Shown here piece after piece: positions 57,137 to 64,000 of a DNA stretch of 64,000 bases. Origin of the DNA: Rivibacter subsaxonicus (lineage in GTDB: Bacteria; Pseudomonadota; Gammaproteobacteria; Burkholderiales; Burkholderiaceae_C). The stretch spans positions 124,001-188,000 of the forward strand of contig NZ_SHKP01000006.1 of assembly GCF_004217215.1 (NCBI RefSeq). Direction: 5' to 3'. The translations under genes and the position numbers were made by a program. Every line of letters starts with the position of its first letter. Position 1 is the first letter of the stretch. Under the pieces are notes generated by a model. That model made no database searches, was not told the DNA's origin, and was given only the letters and a program-made list of their open reading frames with translations.

Positions 57137-57769
57137 ATGATCCGCATCGCCATCGTCGACGACCACGCCATCGTACGGGCCGGCCTGCGCCAGTATTTCT
57201 CGGAACAGGTCGGGCTGCGCGTCACCGGCGAGGCGGCCAACGGGCGCGAGGCGCTCGAGCTGGTGCGCCAGGGCGACATCGACGTGCTGCTGATGGACCT
57301 GTCGATGCCCGAGCACGGCGGCGTCGACGCGCTGGCCGCGATCAAGGCGCGCGCGCCGGACCTGCCGGTGTTGATCCTGTCCGGCTTTCCCGAGGCCCAC
57401 TACGCCACCACGCTGCTCAAGCAGGGCGCCAGCGGCTACCTCAACAAGGAATGCGACCCGGAGGAGATCGTCAAGGCGATCCACACGGTGCATCGGGGCC
57501 GCAAGTACATCTCGACCGCGGTGGCCGAGCTGCTGGCTGCCGGCCTCGACCCGACGGCGCAGAAGCTGCCTCACGAGCAGCTTTCGGAGCGCGAGTTGCA
57601 GGTCTTCCTCCGCCTGGCCAGGGGCGAGACGATCGGTCACATGGCCGAGGGCATGTCGCTGAGCGTGAAGACGGTGAGCACCTACCGCACGCGTGTCATG
57701 GAGAAGATGAACCTGCAGTCCAACAGCGACCTGACCTACTACGCGCTGAAGAACGGCCTGATCCAGTAG
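57137..57769 (+). CDS. NarL/FixJ-family response regulator
   Basis: The ATG at 57137 gives 210 residues. The receiver has acidic residues D8-D9, phospho-acceptor D54 in LLMDLSMPEH and Lys in 'GYLNKECDPE'. The LuxR-type helix-turn-helix is at about 148-210: 'LSERELQVFLRLARGETIGH' and 'SLSVKTVSTYRTRVMEKMNL'. It is the obvious partner of the divergent CHASE3 kinase. NarL-class regulators bind short inverted repeats, so the CTGTAGG-N6-CCTACAG sites around it are likely targets. It converges on the stand-alone receiver gene with a 13-bp gap. Confidence 0.94.
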   Translation: MIRIAIVDDHAIVRAGLRQYFSEQVGLRVTGEAANGREALELVRQGDIDVLLMDLSMPEHGGVDALAAIKARAPDLPVLILSGFPEAHYATTLLKQGASGYLNKECDPEEIVKAIHTVHRGRKYISTAVAELLAAGLDPTAQKLPHEQLSERELQVFLRLARGETIGHMAEGMSLSVKTVSTYRTRVMEKMNLQSNSDLTYYALKNGLIQ

Positions 57770-57782
57770 CCGCCCGACGGGT

Positions 57783-58205
57783 TCAGGCCGGCGCATCGAG
57801 CGGTGCCGCGCCGGTGTCGCCCGGATCACCGCCGGCGGCCAGGCGTTCGCAGTAGCGGATCAGCGAGTCGATCTCGTTGGACTTGTCGAAGACCTTGTCG
57901 GCCCCCAACTCCAGGCATCGGCGTCGGATGTCCGGGGTGGCGAAGTTGCTCAGCACCACGAGCCGCAGCGCCTTGCCCGAGTCGCGCATCGCCTGCAACA
58001 CGCCCAGGCCGGATCCGCGCCTCAGGAAGATGTCGATGATGCCGAGCTGGCAGTCGTTGGCCGGCTCGCGCAGCCACTGCACCGCGCTGGCTTCGTCCTC
58101 GGCAAAGCCGACCACCTGGAGTGGAACCATCTCCTCCAGCGCCGCGACGAGGTTCTCGCGGATCACCGGACTGTCCTCGACGATGTAGGTGCGCAGCTTG
58201 ACCAT
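57783..58205 (-). CDS. Stand-alone response-regulator receiver protein
   Basis: The ATG at 58205 gives 140 residues with only a CheY-like receiver: acidic pair E10-D11, phospho-acceptor D58 in GIIDIFLRRGSG, Thr/Ser switch position in 'LVVLSNFATPDIRRRC' and Lys in 'GADKVFDKSNEID'. It has no output domain. It could be a phosphate sink or a protein-binding adaptor for the adjacent kinase. A strong TGTAGG palindrome lies 106 bp upstream, so its expression probably follows that regulon. Confidence 0.88.
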   Translation of the reverse strand: MVKLRTYIVEDSPVIRENLVAALEEMVPLQVVGFAEDEASAVQWLREPANDCQLGIIDIFLRRGSGLGVLQAMRDSGKALRLVVLSNFATPDIRRRCLELGADKVFDKSNEIDSLIRYCERLAAGGDPGDTGAAPLDAPA

Positions 58206-58310
58206 CGGCGGCTCGACGATGACGCGGGAGGTGTGAATTGACGATTGCCGGAGTGGAAGCCCCAGCATGCCCGGCAAGTGGTAACAACGGTAGCAGCAAG
58301 TGCCACGTGC

Positions 58311-58334
58311 GGCTGTAGGACGCCTCCTACAGCC
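58311..58334 (-). promoter_or_regulatory. Palindromic operator GGCTGTAGGA-N4-TCCTACAGCC
   Basis: A perfect 10-bp inverted repeat with 4-base spacer (58311-58334), containing CTGTAGG-N6-CCTACAG. It is the best copy of the motif in the window. It lies 106 bp upstream of the receiver gene and 42 bp past the end of the TRAP dctP. It could also fold as an RNA hairpin and serve as the TRAP operon terminator, though no T-tract follows. Confidence 0.65.
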
Positions 58335-58376
58335 GCGTGGCGAGCAGCGGTCCGCCCCGGCTGCGGGCGCTCGACG

Positions 58377-59399
58377 CTACTTGCCGCCGCGCAGCCGGGC
58401 CAGTTCGGCCTGCGTCTCGTCCCACAGCGGCTGGCCGATGTTGGCGGCGATGCCGGTGTTGATCGCGCCGAGCTTGGCGCGCATGCGCGCGGCCTCGGCC
58501 GGCGAGAGTTCGTTGACCTGCATGCCGCGGCCCTTGAGGTCGGCCAGCGCCTTGGCGGCTTCGTCGCGGGTGTCCTTGCGCTCGAACTCGCGCGAGGCCC
58601 TGGCAGCGTCGAGCAGCACCTTCTGCTCTTCCTTGCTGAGGCCGTCCCACCACTTCTTGCTGACCGTCACGATCCACGGGCTGTAGACGTGGTTGGTGAC
58701 GCTGAGGTACTTCTGCACCTCGTAGAACTTGCTCGACAGGATGGTGTTGAAGGGGTTCTCCTGGCCATCGACGGTCTTGGTCTCGAGGGCGCTGAACAGC
58801 TCGGAGAAGGGCAGCGGGATCGCGTTGGCGCCGAGCGTCTTGAAGGTGTTGAGGAAGACCTCGTTCTGCATCACGCGCAGCTTGATGCCCTCCATGTCCT
58901 CGACCTTGGCGACGGCGCGCTTGTTGTTGGTGAGGTTGCGAAAGCCGTTCTCCCAGTAGACCAGGCCGACCAGGCCCTTCTCGGCGAGCTTGTCCATCAC
59001 CTTCTGGCCGATCGGGCCGTCGAGCACGGCGTCGGCCTCCTTGACGTTGTTGAACAGGAAGGGCGTGTCCCACAGCGCCATCTCCTTGGTGATGCCGACC
59101 AGCGTCGCGGTCGAGCCGACCATCATTTCCTGCGCGCCGCCGATCAGCGCCTGCTGCATCTGGGTGTCGGGGCCGAGCGCGGCGGCGCCGATGGCGCGCA
59201 CCTTCATCTTGCCGCCCGAGCCCTTCTCGACCGCGTCGGCGAAGACCTTGGCGGCGCGGCCCTGGTTGCTCTGCTCGTTGAGGCCGTAGCCGAAGCGGAT
59301 CAGGCGCGGCTTGATGTCCTGGGCCCAGGCGCCGGCAGCGGCGCCGAGCGCGAGCGCGGCGACGGTGGCGAGGGCGGTGCGGCGGAGTACGGTTTGCAT
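58377..59399 (-). CDS. TRAP transporter substrate-binding protein (DctP family), gluconate-linked
   Basis: Two start codons are 6 bp apart; the second (59399) has a GAGGA site at proper distance, giving 340 residues. The signal peptide is MQTVLRRTALATVAALALGA, with cleavage after AWA. DctP landmarks are 'IRFGYGLNEQSNQGRAAKVF', 'IKLRVMQNEVFLNTFKTLGA' (with the carboxylate-binding Arg) and 'VDGQENPFNTILSSKFYEVQ'. These fit the DctP/YiaO sugar-acid subclass. Last gene of the gntK-dctQ-dctM-dctP operon. Gluconate or a related sugar acid is the likely ligand from context. Confidence 0.92.
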   Translation of the reverse strand: MQTVLRRTALATVAALALGAAAGAWAQDIKPRLIRFGYGLNEQSNQGRAAKVFADAVEKGSGGKMKVRAIGAAALGPDTQMQQALIGGAQEMMVGSTATLVGITKEMALWDTPFLFNNVKEADAVLDGPIGQKVMDKLAEKGLVGLVYWENGFRNLTNNKRAVAKVEDMEGIKLRVMQNEVFLNTFKTLGANAIPLPFSELFSALETKTVDGQENPFNTILSSKFYEVQKYLSVTNHVYSPWIVTVSKKWWDGLSKEEQKVLLDAARASREFERKDTRDEAAKALADLKGRGMQVNELSPAEAARMRAKLGAINTGIAANIGQPLWDETQAELARLRGGK

Positions 59400-59432
59400 G
59401 GTCATGTCCTCAGCTTGTTTTGGGGAGGTGGA

Positions 59433-60725
59433 TCAGCGCAGCCACGCCACCGGCGCGGTCACGATCTGCGGGAACAGCACGAACAGCGCGAGCAGCAGCG
59501 TGTAGGTGAACAGGAAGGGGTTGACGCCCTTGACCACGTCGTGCAGCGACAGGCGGCCGACGCTGGCGACGACGTTGAGCACCGTACCCACCGGCGGTGT
59601 GATCAGGCCGATCGCGCCGTTGAGCACGAACATCAGGCCGAAGTAGATCGGGTCGATGCCGGCCCTGACCGCGATCGGCAGCATCACCGGCGCGAAGATC
59701 AGGATCGTCGGCGTCAGGTCGAGCGCGGTGCCGATCAGGACCAGCACGATCATCATCGCGGCCATCAGCAGGCGCGGGTGCTCCACCAGCGGGCCGAGCC
59801 AGCCGGTCAGCACGCCGGGCAGGTCGGCCAGCGTGATCATGTAGCTCGCCACCGCGGCGCCGGCGCACAGGAACATCACGATCGAGGTGGTCCTGGCGGC
59901 GCGCACCAGCACGCCGCGGATCGCCGAGAGCTTCATCTCGCGGTGCACGAACAGCGCGATCACCAGCGCGTAGAACGCGGCCACGACCGCCGCCTCGGTC
60001 GGCGTGAAGACGCCGGTCTTCATGCCGCCGATGATGATCACCGGCATCAGCAGCGCCCAGAAGGCGCGCGCGGTGGCGCGCAGACGATCGGCCATCGGCA
60101 GCGGCACGCCGCTGGGGATGTCGATGCGGCGCAGCACCCACTTCCAGGCCACGACCAGCCCGGCGCCCATCAGCAGCCCGGGCACGATGCCCGAGATGAA
60201 CAGCGCCGAGATCGAGGTGTTGGTGGTGACGCCGTAGATGATGAAGGGCATCGACGGCGGAATGATCGGCGCGATGATCCCGCCCGAGGCGATCAGCCCG
60301 GCCGAGGTGTTCATCGGATAGCCGTGCTGGCGCATCATCGGCAGCAGGATCGTCGCCAGCGCCGCGGTATCGGCCAGCGCCGAGCCGCTCATGCTGGCCA
60401 TCAGTACCGCCGCGCCGATGGCGACGAAGCCGAGGCCGCCGCGGATGTGGCCGACCCAGGCCTGCGCCATCGTGATGATGCGCTGGCTGATGCCGCCCGA
60501 GTTCATCAGCTCGCCGGCGAGGATGAAGAAGGGCACCGCGAGCAGCGGAAAGCTGTCGACGCCGGCCACGAGGTTCTGGGCCAGCAACTGCGTGTCCCAG
60601 AAGCCGAGCACCCAGGACATGCCGGCGCCGGTCAGCACCAGCGCGAGCGCCATGTTCATGCCGATGCCCATCAGGGCCAGCATGCCGAACGCGAAGACGA
60701 GGAAGGCGAGGGCTTCGGCGCTCAT
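59433..60725 (-). CDS. TRAP transporter large permease (DctM family)
   Basis: 430 residues, the normal length, with about 12 hydrophobic segments. Typical blocks are 'VDSFPLLAVPFFILAGELMN' near 58, 'SMSGSALADTAALATILLPM', 'ASGGIIAPIIPPSMPFIIYG' near 145-165 and 'GLITPPVGTVLNVVASVGRL' near the end. It pairs with the DctQ gene 5 bp upstream and delivers substrate captured by the DctP 33 bp downstream, driven by an ion gradient. Confidence 0.95.
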   Translation of the reverse strand: MSAEALAFLVFAFGMLALMGIGMNMALALVLTGAGMSWVLGFWDTQLLAQNLVAGVDSFPLLAVPFFILAGELMNSGGISQRIITMAQAWVGHIRGGLGFVAIGAAVLMASMSGSALADTAALATILLPMMRQHGYPMNTSAGLIASGGIIAPIIPPSMPFIIYGVTTNTSISALFISGIVPGLLMGAGLVVAWKWVLRRIDIPSGVPLPMADRLRATARAFWALLMPVIIIGGMKTGVFTPTEAAVVAAFYALVIALFVHREMKLSAIRGVLVRAARTTSIVMFLCAGAAVASYMITLADLPGVLTGWLGPLVEHPRLLMAAMMIVLVLIGTALDLTPTILIFAPVMLPIAVRAGIDPIYFGLMFVLNGAIGLITPPVGTVLNVVASVGRLSLHDVVKGVNPFLFTYTLLLALFVLFPQIVTAPVAWLR

Positions 60726-60730
60726 CGCGT

Positions 60731-61237
60731 TCACTCCACGTCGGCGCCGTGGCCGAGGTCCAGCGGCTCGTGGCGCAGGAGGCGCCAGAGCGCCATCGCA
60801 CCGATCGCCACCGCGCACAGGAAGGCCGGCAGCGGCAGCAAGGCCGTGGAGTAGCCGAGCACCACCGAGTGGCTGCCGAGGCCGACGAGCACCTGCTGCC
60901 AGGCGCCCCAGGCCAGCGCGACGCAGGCGGCGATCTCGAGCAGGCGGATCAGCACCGTGAGGCCGGCCAGCAGCTCGCGCCTGCGACGCAGGGCCACCAG
61001 CAGGCCGGTGAAGACCATGTGCTCGTTGCGCGCGTAGGCCACGCTGGCGCCGATGAACACCATCCAGACGAACAGCAGGCGCGAGACTTCCTCGCTGGCG
61101 GCCACGCCGGTGCCGAAGCCGTAGCGCAGCACGACGTTGACGAAGACCGCCAGCGCCATCACCGCCAAGCACAGCGCCATCAGGTTCTCGACGGCCCACA
61201 CCAGGCGCGTCGTCGGCACTGCATCGCTCGTGTTCAT
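60731..61237 (-). CDS. TRAP transporter small permease (DctQ family)
   Basis: The ATG at 61237 gives 168 residues with four hydrophobic helices. 'FVNVVLRYGFGTGVAASEEV' (32-51) and 'LLFVWMVFIGASVAYARNEH' (54-73) form the DctQ signature. It overlaps the gluconokinase stop by 4 bp (ATGA) and precedes dctM by 5 bp, so kinase and transporter are made together. Confidence 0.93.
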   Translation of the reverse strand: MNTSDAVPTTRLVWAVENLMALCLAVMALAVFVNVVLRYGFGTGVAASEEVSRLLFVWMVFIGASVAYARNEHMVFTGLLVALRRRRELLAGLTVLIRLLEIAACVALAWGAWQQVLVGLGSHSVVLGYSTALLPLPAFLCAVAIGAMALWRLLRHEPLDLGHGADVE

Positions 61238-61734
61238 GCTCTTGTCTCCTGGTTCCATGCGATGACCTGGTCGACCAGTGCCTCGCGCGGCAGCGTGGCG
61301 TCGATCGTCAGCACGCCGGCTTCGCCGTGCGGACTCTCCAGAATCTCGAACTGGCTGTCCACCAGCTCGGCCTTGAAGTAGTGGCCACCCGCCCGCTGCG
61401 CGACGCGCCGGCGCGCCTCGGCCCGGCTCAGTTCGAGGTGCACGAAGCGCAGGCCGGGCAGCGCCGCGCGCAGCCGCTCCCGGTACGAGCGCTTCAGCGC
61501 CGAGCAGGTCAGCAACGCGCCGGCGGGATGTCGCTGCAGCTCCGTGCCCAGGGTGTCGAGCCAGCCGGCGCGGTCGGCATCGGTCAGCGGCGTGCCGGCG
61601 CGCATCTTGGCGACGTTGGCCGCAGCGTGGAACTCGTCGCCCTCGATCAGCGGCCAGCCCAGCACGGCGGCGACGGCGCTCGCGAGGCTGGACTTGCCGC
61701 AACCGGCCACACCCATCACGACAATCGAGGACAT
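61234..61734 (-). CDS. gntK: Gluconokinase
   Basis: The ATG at 61734 gives 166 residues (an in-frame start at 61842 would run through both operator sites). Walker A is GVAGCGKSS (8-16). 'IEGDEFHAAANVAKMRAGTP' and 'LTDADRAGWLDTL' are the gluconate-binding signature, and 'TCSALKRSYRERLRAALPG' follows. It phosphorylates gluconate to 6-phosphogluconate for the Entner-Doudoroff route. First gene of the TRAP operon, with an operator directly in front of its ATG. Confidence 0.95.
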   Translation of the reverse strand: MSSIVVMGVAGCGKSSLASAVAAVLGWPLIEGDEFHAAANVAKMRAGTPLTDADRAGWLDTLGTELQRHPAGALLTCSALKRSYRERLRAALPGLRFVHLELSRAEARRRVAQRAGGHYFKAELVDSQFEILESPHGEAGVLTIDATLPREALVDQVIAWNQETRA

Positions 61735-61736
61735 CT

Positions 61737-61750
61737 GGATAGCGCTATCC
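61737..61750. promoter_or_regulatory. LacI-type operator 1 (gntK side)
   Basis: GGATAGCGCTATCC, a perfect 14-bp palindrome with the central CG typical of LacI-family operators. It ends 2 bases before the gntK ATG, so binding would block the start of the kinase-TRAP operon. Confidence 0.88.
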
Positions 61751-61850
61751 GGTTGGAGTCTAAAAAACGCAGGTACCCGACCTGCGTCCTGGCTTGCACG
61801 AGAGCAATCCGAAGTGGCTTTGCCGAAGAAGCGGCTTGTCATTCGGGCTT

Positions 61851-61864
61851 GGATAGCGCTATCC
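61851..61864. promoter_or_regulatory. LacI-type operator 2 (regulator side)
   Basis: A second, identical GGATAGCGCTATCC lies 114 bp from the first and 42 bp before the regulator ATG. Two copies at this distance would allow DNA looping and control of both directions, including self-control of the regulator. Confidence 0.88.
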
Positions 61865-61906
61865 TAGGTGCTCGAATCAGAAACGACGACAAGGGTTTTC
61901 CAGTAC

Positions 61907-62935
61907 ATGACGGAACCTCCCAAGCGGCGCGGCCGCGCCACCGGCCGATCGACCCTGGCCGATGTGGCACGACTGGCCGAAGTCAGCGTCAACACGGCCT
62001 CGCGCGCCCTGCGTGGCACGCGCGCGGTCGATGCCGAACTGGTGGCGCGGGTTCAGGCCGCGGCCAAGCAGTTGCGCTACGTGCCCGACCCGGCGGCGCG
62101 GGCGCTGGCCTCGGCGCGCAGCTCGCATGTGGCGGTGCTGATCCCCTTGCTCACCAACGCGCTGTTCGTCGAACTGCTCGACGCGGTGCAGCGCAAGCTG
62201 ACGCCGGCCGGCTACCAGACGCTGATCGGCGTCACCCACTACCGGCCAGAGGAAGAGGAGGAACTGCTGCTGAGCTACCTCGCGCATCGCCCGGCCGGCT
62301 TGCTGGTGACCGGTGTCGACCGCAGCGACGCCGCGCGCCGGATGATTGCCGACAGCGGCGTGCCCTGCGTGCACCTGATGGAGACGGTGCGCCAGCCCGG
62401 CGTCTACAGCGTGGGGCTGTCGCAGCAAGCGGCCGCGCATGCGCTGACCACGCACCTGCTGCAGCGCGGTTGCCGCCGCATCGCCTACATCGCCGGCCAG
62501 CTCGACCCGCGCGTGATGCAGCGGCGCCAGGGCTATGAGCAGGCGCTGCGCGAAGCCGGCTGCTACGACTCGCGGCTCGAGGTGCTCGATCCCTCGCCGA
62601 CCTCGATGGCACTCGGCGGCAGGCTGTTCGAGGAACTGCTGCGACGCCAACCCGATGTCGACGCCATGTTCTTCTGCAACGACGACCTGGCCCAGGGCGG
62701 CCTGCTCGCGGCCCTGCGACTGCAGGTGCCGGTGCCGCAGCGGGTGGCGATCGTCGGCTTCAACGACCTCTCCGGCAGCGAGCTGATGCTGCCGCCGCTG
62801 ACCACGATCCGCACCCCGCGCTGGCAGATCGGCACGCAGGCGGCATCGATGCTGCTGGACCTGATGCACGGCCAGCCGGTGGCGCAGCCGGCGCTGGACC
62901 TGGGCTTCGAGCTGGTGGTGCGCGGCAGCGCCTGA
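61907..62935 (+). CDS. gntR: LacI-family regulator (GntR-like) of gluconate uptake
   Basis: The ATG at 61907 gives 342 residues; an upstream in-frame ATG would start next to operator 2. The LacI helix-turn-helix is at 16-37 (TLADVARLAEVSVNTASRAL), followed by the hinge 'RYVPDPAARALASARSS'. The effector domain has 'VAVLIPLLTNALFVELLDAV', 'LQRGCRRIAYIAG' and 'DVDAMFFCNDDLAQGGLLAA'. It is divergent from gntK-TRAP, with two operators between. By analogy with GntR, it represses until gluconate binds. Confidence 0.93.
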   Translation: MTEPPKRRGRATGRSTLADVARLAEVSVNTASRALRGTRAVDAELVARVQAAAKQLRYVPDPAARALASARSSHVAVLIPLLTNALFVELLDAVQRKLTPAGYQTLIGVTHYRPEEEEELLLSYLAHRPAGLLVTGVDRSDAARRMIADSGVPCVHLMETVRQPGVYSVGLSQQAAAHALTTHLLQRGCRRIAYIAGQLDPRVMQRRQGYEQALREAGCYDSRLEVLDPSPTSMALGGRLFEELLRRQPDVDAMFFCNDDLAQGGLLAALRLQVPVPQRVAIVGFNDLSGSELMLPPLTTIRTPRWQIGTQAASMLLDLMHGQPVAQPALDLGFELVVRGSA

Positions 62936-63060
62936 ACGACGCCGCCACGGCCGGGCGTGAGTTTCGACACGCTTTGCGCCGGGGCCGCCGCCGAGGCATC
63001 GCGGCCGGCCGCAGCGCGGCGTTAAATGCGGCGTTGGCTCCGTGCCTTGTGCCCGCCGCG

Positions 63061-64000
63061 ATGACCGATCTCCACGTCGACGTCGACCCCGATGCGCTCG
63101 CGCCCGGCACCCGCCTGGGCGAGTTCCAGATCGAGCGCGTGATCGGCGTCGGGGGTTTCGGCATCGTCTATCTCGCCTTCGACCATGCCCTCGAGCGCCG
63201 GGTCGCGCTCAAGGAGTACATGCCATCGACGCTGGCGGCGCGGCGGCGCGGCATGCAGATCGCGGTGCGCTCGCAGGCGCATGCAAAGACCTTCGGCATC
63301 GGCCTGCGTTCCTTCATCAACGAGGCGCGGCTGCTGGCGCGCTTCGACCATCCGGCGCTGGTCAAGGTCTATCGCTTCTGGGAAGACAACGGCACCGCCT
63401 ACATGGCGATGCGCTTCTGCGAGGGCCAGACGCTCGGCGCGGCACGCGCGGAGATGGCTTCGCCGCCCAACGAAGCCTGGCTGCTCGCGCTGGCCGACGC
63501 GGTGCTCGGGGCGCTCGAGGCGCTGCACCGCGAGCAGGTCTACCACCGCGACGTGGCGCCCGACAACATCATGCTGCAGGCCGATGGCGGCTCGCCGATG
63601 CTGCTCGACTTCGGCGCCGCGCGGCATGTGATCGGCGACCACACTCAGTCGCTGACCGCGATCCTCAAGCCCAACTTTGCGGCGATCGAGCAGTACGCCG
63701 ACGCCGGCGCGCTGCGCCAGGGGCCGTGGAGCGACATCTACAGCCTGGGCGCGGTGCTGCACTTCTGCCTGATCGGCCGCGCGCCGCTGCCGGCAACGCT
63801 GCGCGTGCTGCGCGACGAACTGCCGTCCTTGCTGGCGCTGCGCGCCGAACTGGTCGCTGCCGACGGCTCGCACTACAGCGAGGCCTTTCTCGGCGCCATC
63901 GACGCCGCGCTGAGCGTGCTGCCCGAAGGCCGGCCGCAGGACGCGGCGGCGTTCCGGGCCCGCCTGCGCGGCGCCGCGTTGCCGGCGCCCTTGGCCGCGG
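63061..64000 (+). CDS. Serine/threonine protein kinase, N-terminal part (cut by window end)
   Basis: At least 313 residues, open to the window end. Eukaryotic-type kinase subdomains are present in order: glycine loop 'VIGVGGFGIVYLAFD' (about 26-40), the ATP-anchoring Lys in VALKEYMPS (near 50), 'HRDVAPDNIMLQ' (catalytic loop, near 163), 'LLDFGAARHVIGD' (DFG, near 182) and 'DIYSLGAVLHFCLIGRAPL'. The catalytic-loop Lys (HRDxK) is Ala here (HRDVAPDN), a variant also seen in other bacterial kinases of this class. It phosphorylates Ser/Thr of unknown proteins. 125 bp separates it from gntR. Confidence 0.9.
   Translation, partial: MTDLHVDVDPDALAPGTRLGEFQIERVIGVGGFGIVYLAFDHALERRVALKEYMPSTLAARRRGMQIAVRSQAHAKTFGIGLRSFINEARLLARFDHPALVKVYRFWEDNGTAYMAMRFCEGQTLGAARAEMASPPNEAWLLALADAVLGALEALHREQVYHRDVAPDNIMLQADGGSPMLLDFGAARHVIGDHTQSLTAILKPNFAAIEQYADAGALRQGPWSDIYSLGAVLHFCLIGRAPLPATLRVLRDELPSLLALRAELVAADGSHYSEAFLGAIDAALSVLPEGRPQDAAAFRARLRGAALPAPLAA

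Noticed and set aside
58245-60854. 869-codon plus-strand open frame
   Set aside because: Lies antisense to dctP and dctM of the gluconate operon; His/Asp/Gln-rich reverse image of membrane helices.

Overview
The window is about 70% GC, tightly packed and free of rRNA or tRNA genes. Its gene content points to a betaproteobacterium of the order Burkholderiales (Comamonadaceae/Sphaerotilaceae-like, e.g. the Rubrivivax/Leptothrix/Methylibium neighbourhood). The main pointers are an aerobic benzoyl-CoA (box) cluster, a 2-aminobenzoyl-CoA monooxygenase/reductase operon, several TRAP and Liv-type transporters, DarP/PmbA/Mog housekeeping genes and an IS91-type remnant. The genus is an inference; no marker gene is present.

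Layout. (1) 1-2150: mog (partial), darP and divergent pmbA. (2) 2219-5948: a TRAP transporter whose binding protein (dctP) converges on dctQM; both ends carry related CTAGGG-type palindromes and the same TAGAAT box. (3) 6140-9380: an ArsR-like regulator divergent from a two-subunit molybdenum hydroxylase (iorAB type). (4) 9384-27080: the benzoate region. A minus-strand operon of nine genes (DUF4863, boxD, benzoate-CoA ligase, alpha/beta hydrolase, livKHMGF) handles uptake and activation. Divergent boxR and the plus-strand boxC-boxB-boxA-paaH-pcaF genes carry out epoxidation, ring cleavage and beta-oxidation to acetyl-CoA and succinyl-CoA. TGCA-type operators sit at both promoters. (5) 27081-31983: an accessory patch with a lipoprotein hydrolase, a 0.9-kb region without genes, a TPR protein with an apparently chimeric N-terminus and a decayed IS91-family transposase. 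(6) 31984-41449: a nine-gene operon for CoA-dependent 2-aminobenzoate (or salicylate) breakdown, with its own MarR regulator, behind a strong sigma70-like promoter containing an 11-bp direct repeat.

(7) 41458-58334: a stress/low-oxygen type block. It has a cupin, a class II ribonucleotide reductase with an FNR-like box, a BON lipoprotein, a ferritin-like protein, a 2887-residue NdvB/ChvB-type glucan synthase with a small membrane partner, DUF883 and DUF1328 proteins, a CHASE3 histidine kinase, a NarL-type response regulator and a stand-alone receiver. Copies of a palindrome, CTGTAGG-N6-CCTACAG, lie 80-130 bp upstream of the transcription units of this block, which suggests a regulon controlled by the local two-component system. 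(8) 58377-62935: gluconokinase and a TRAP transporter in one operon, divergent from a LacI-family regulator, with two identical GGATAGCGCTATCC operators between them. (9) 63061-64000: the start of a Ser/Thr protein kinase gene cut by the window end.

The most interesting undescribed signal is the CTGTAGG-N6-CCTACAG regulon in part 7. Next come the shared promoter elements of the split TRAP system and a repeat that appears to have inserted in frame in the glucan synthase gene.
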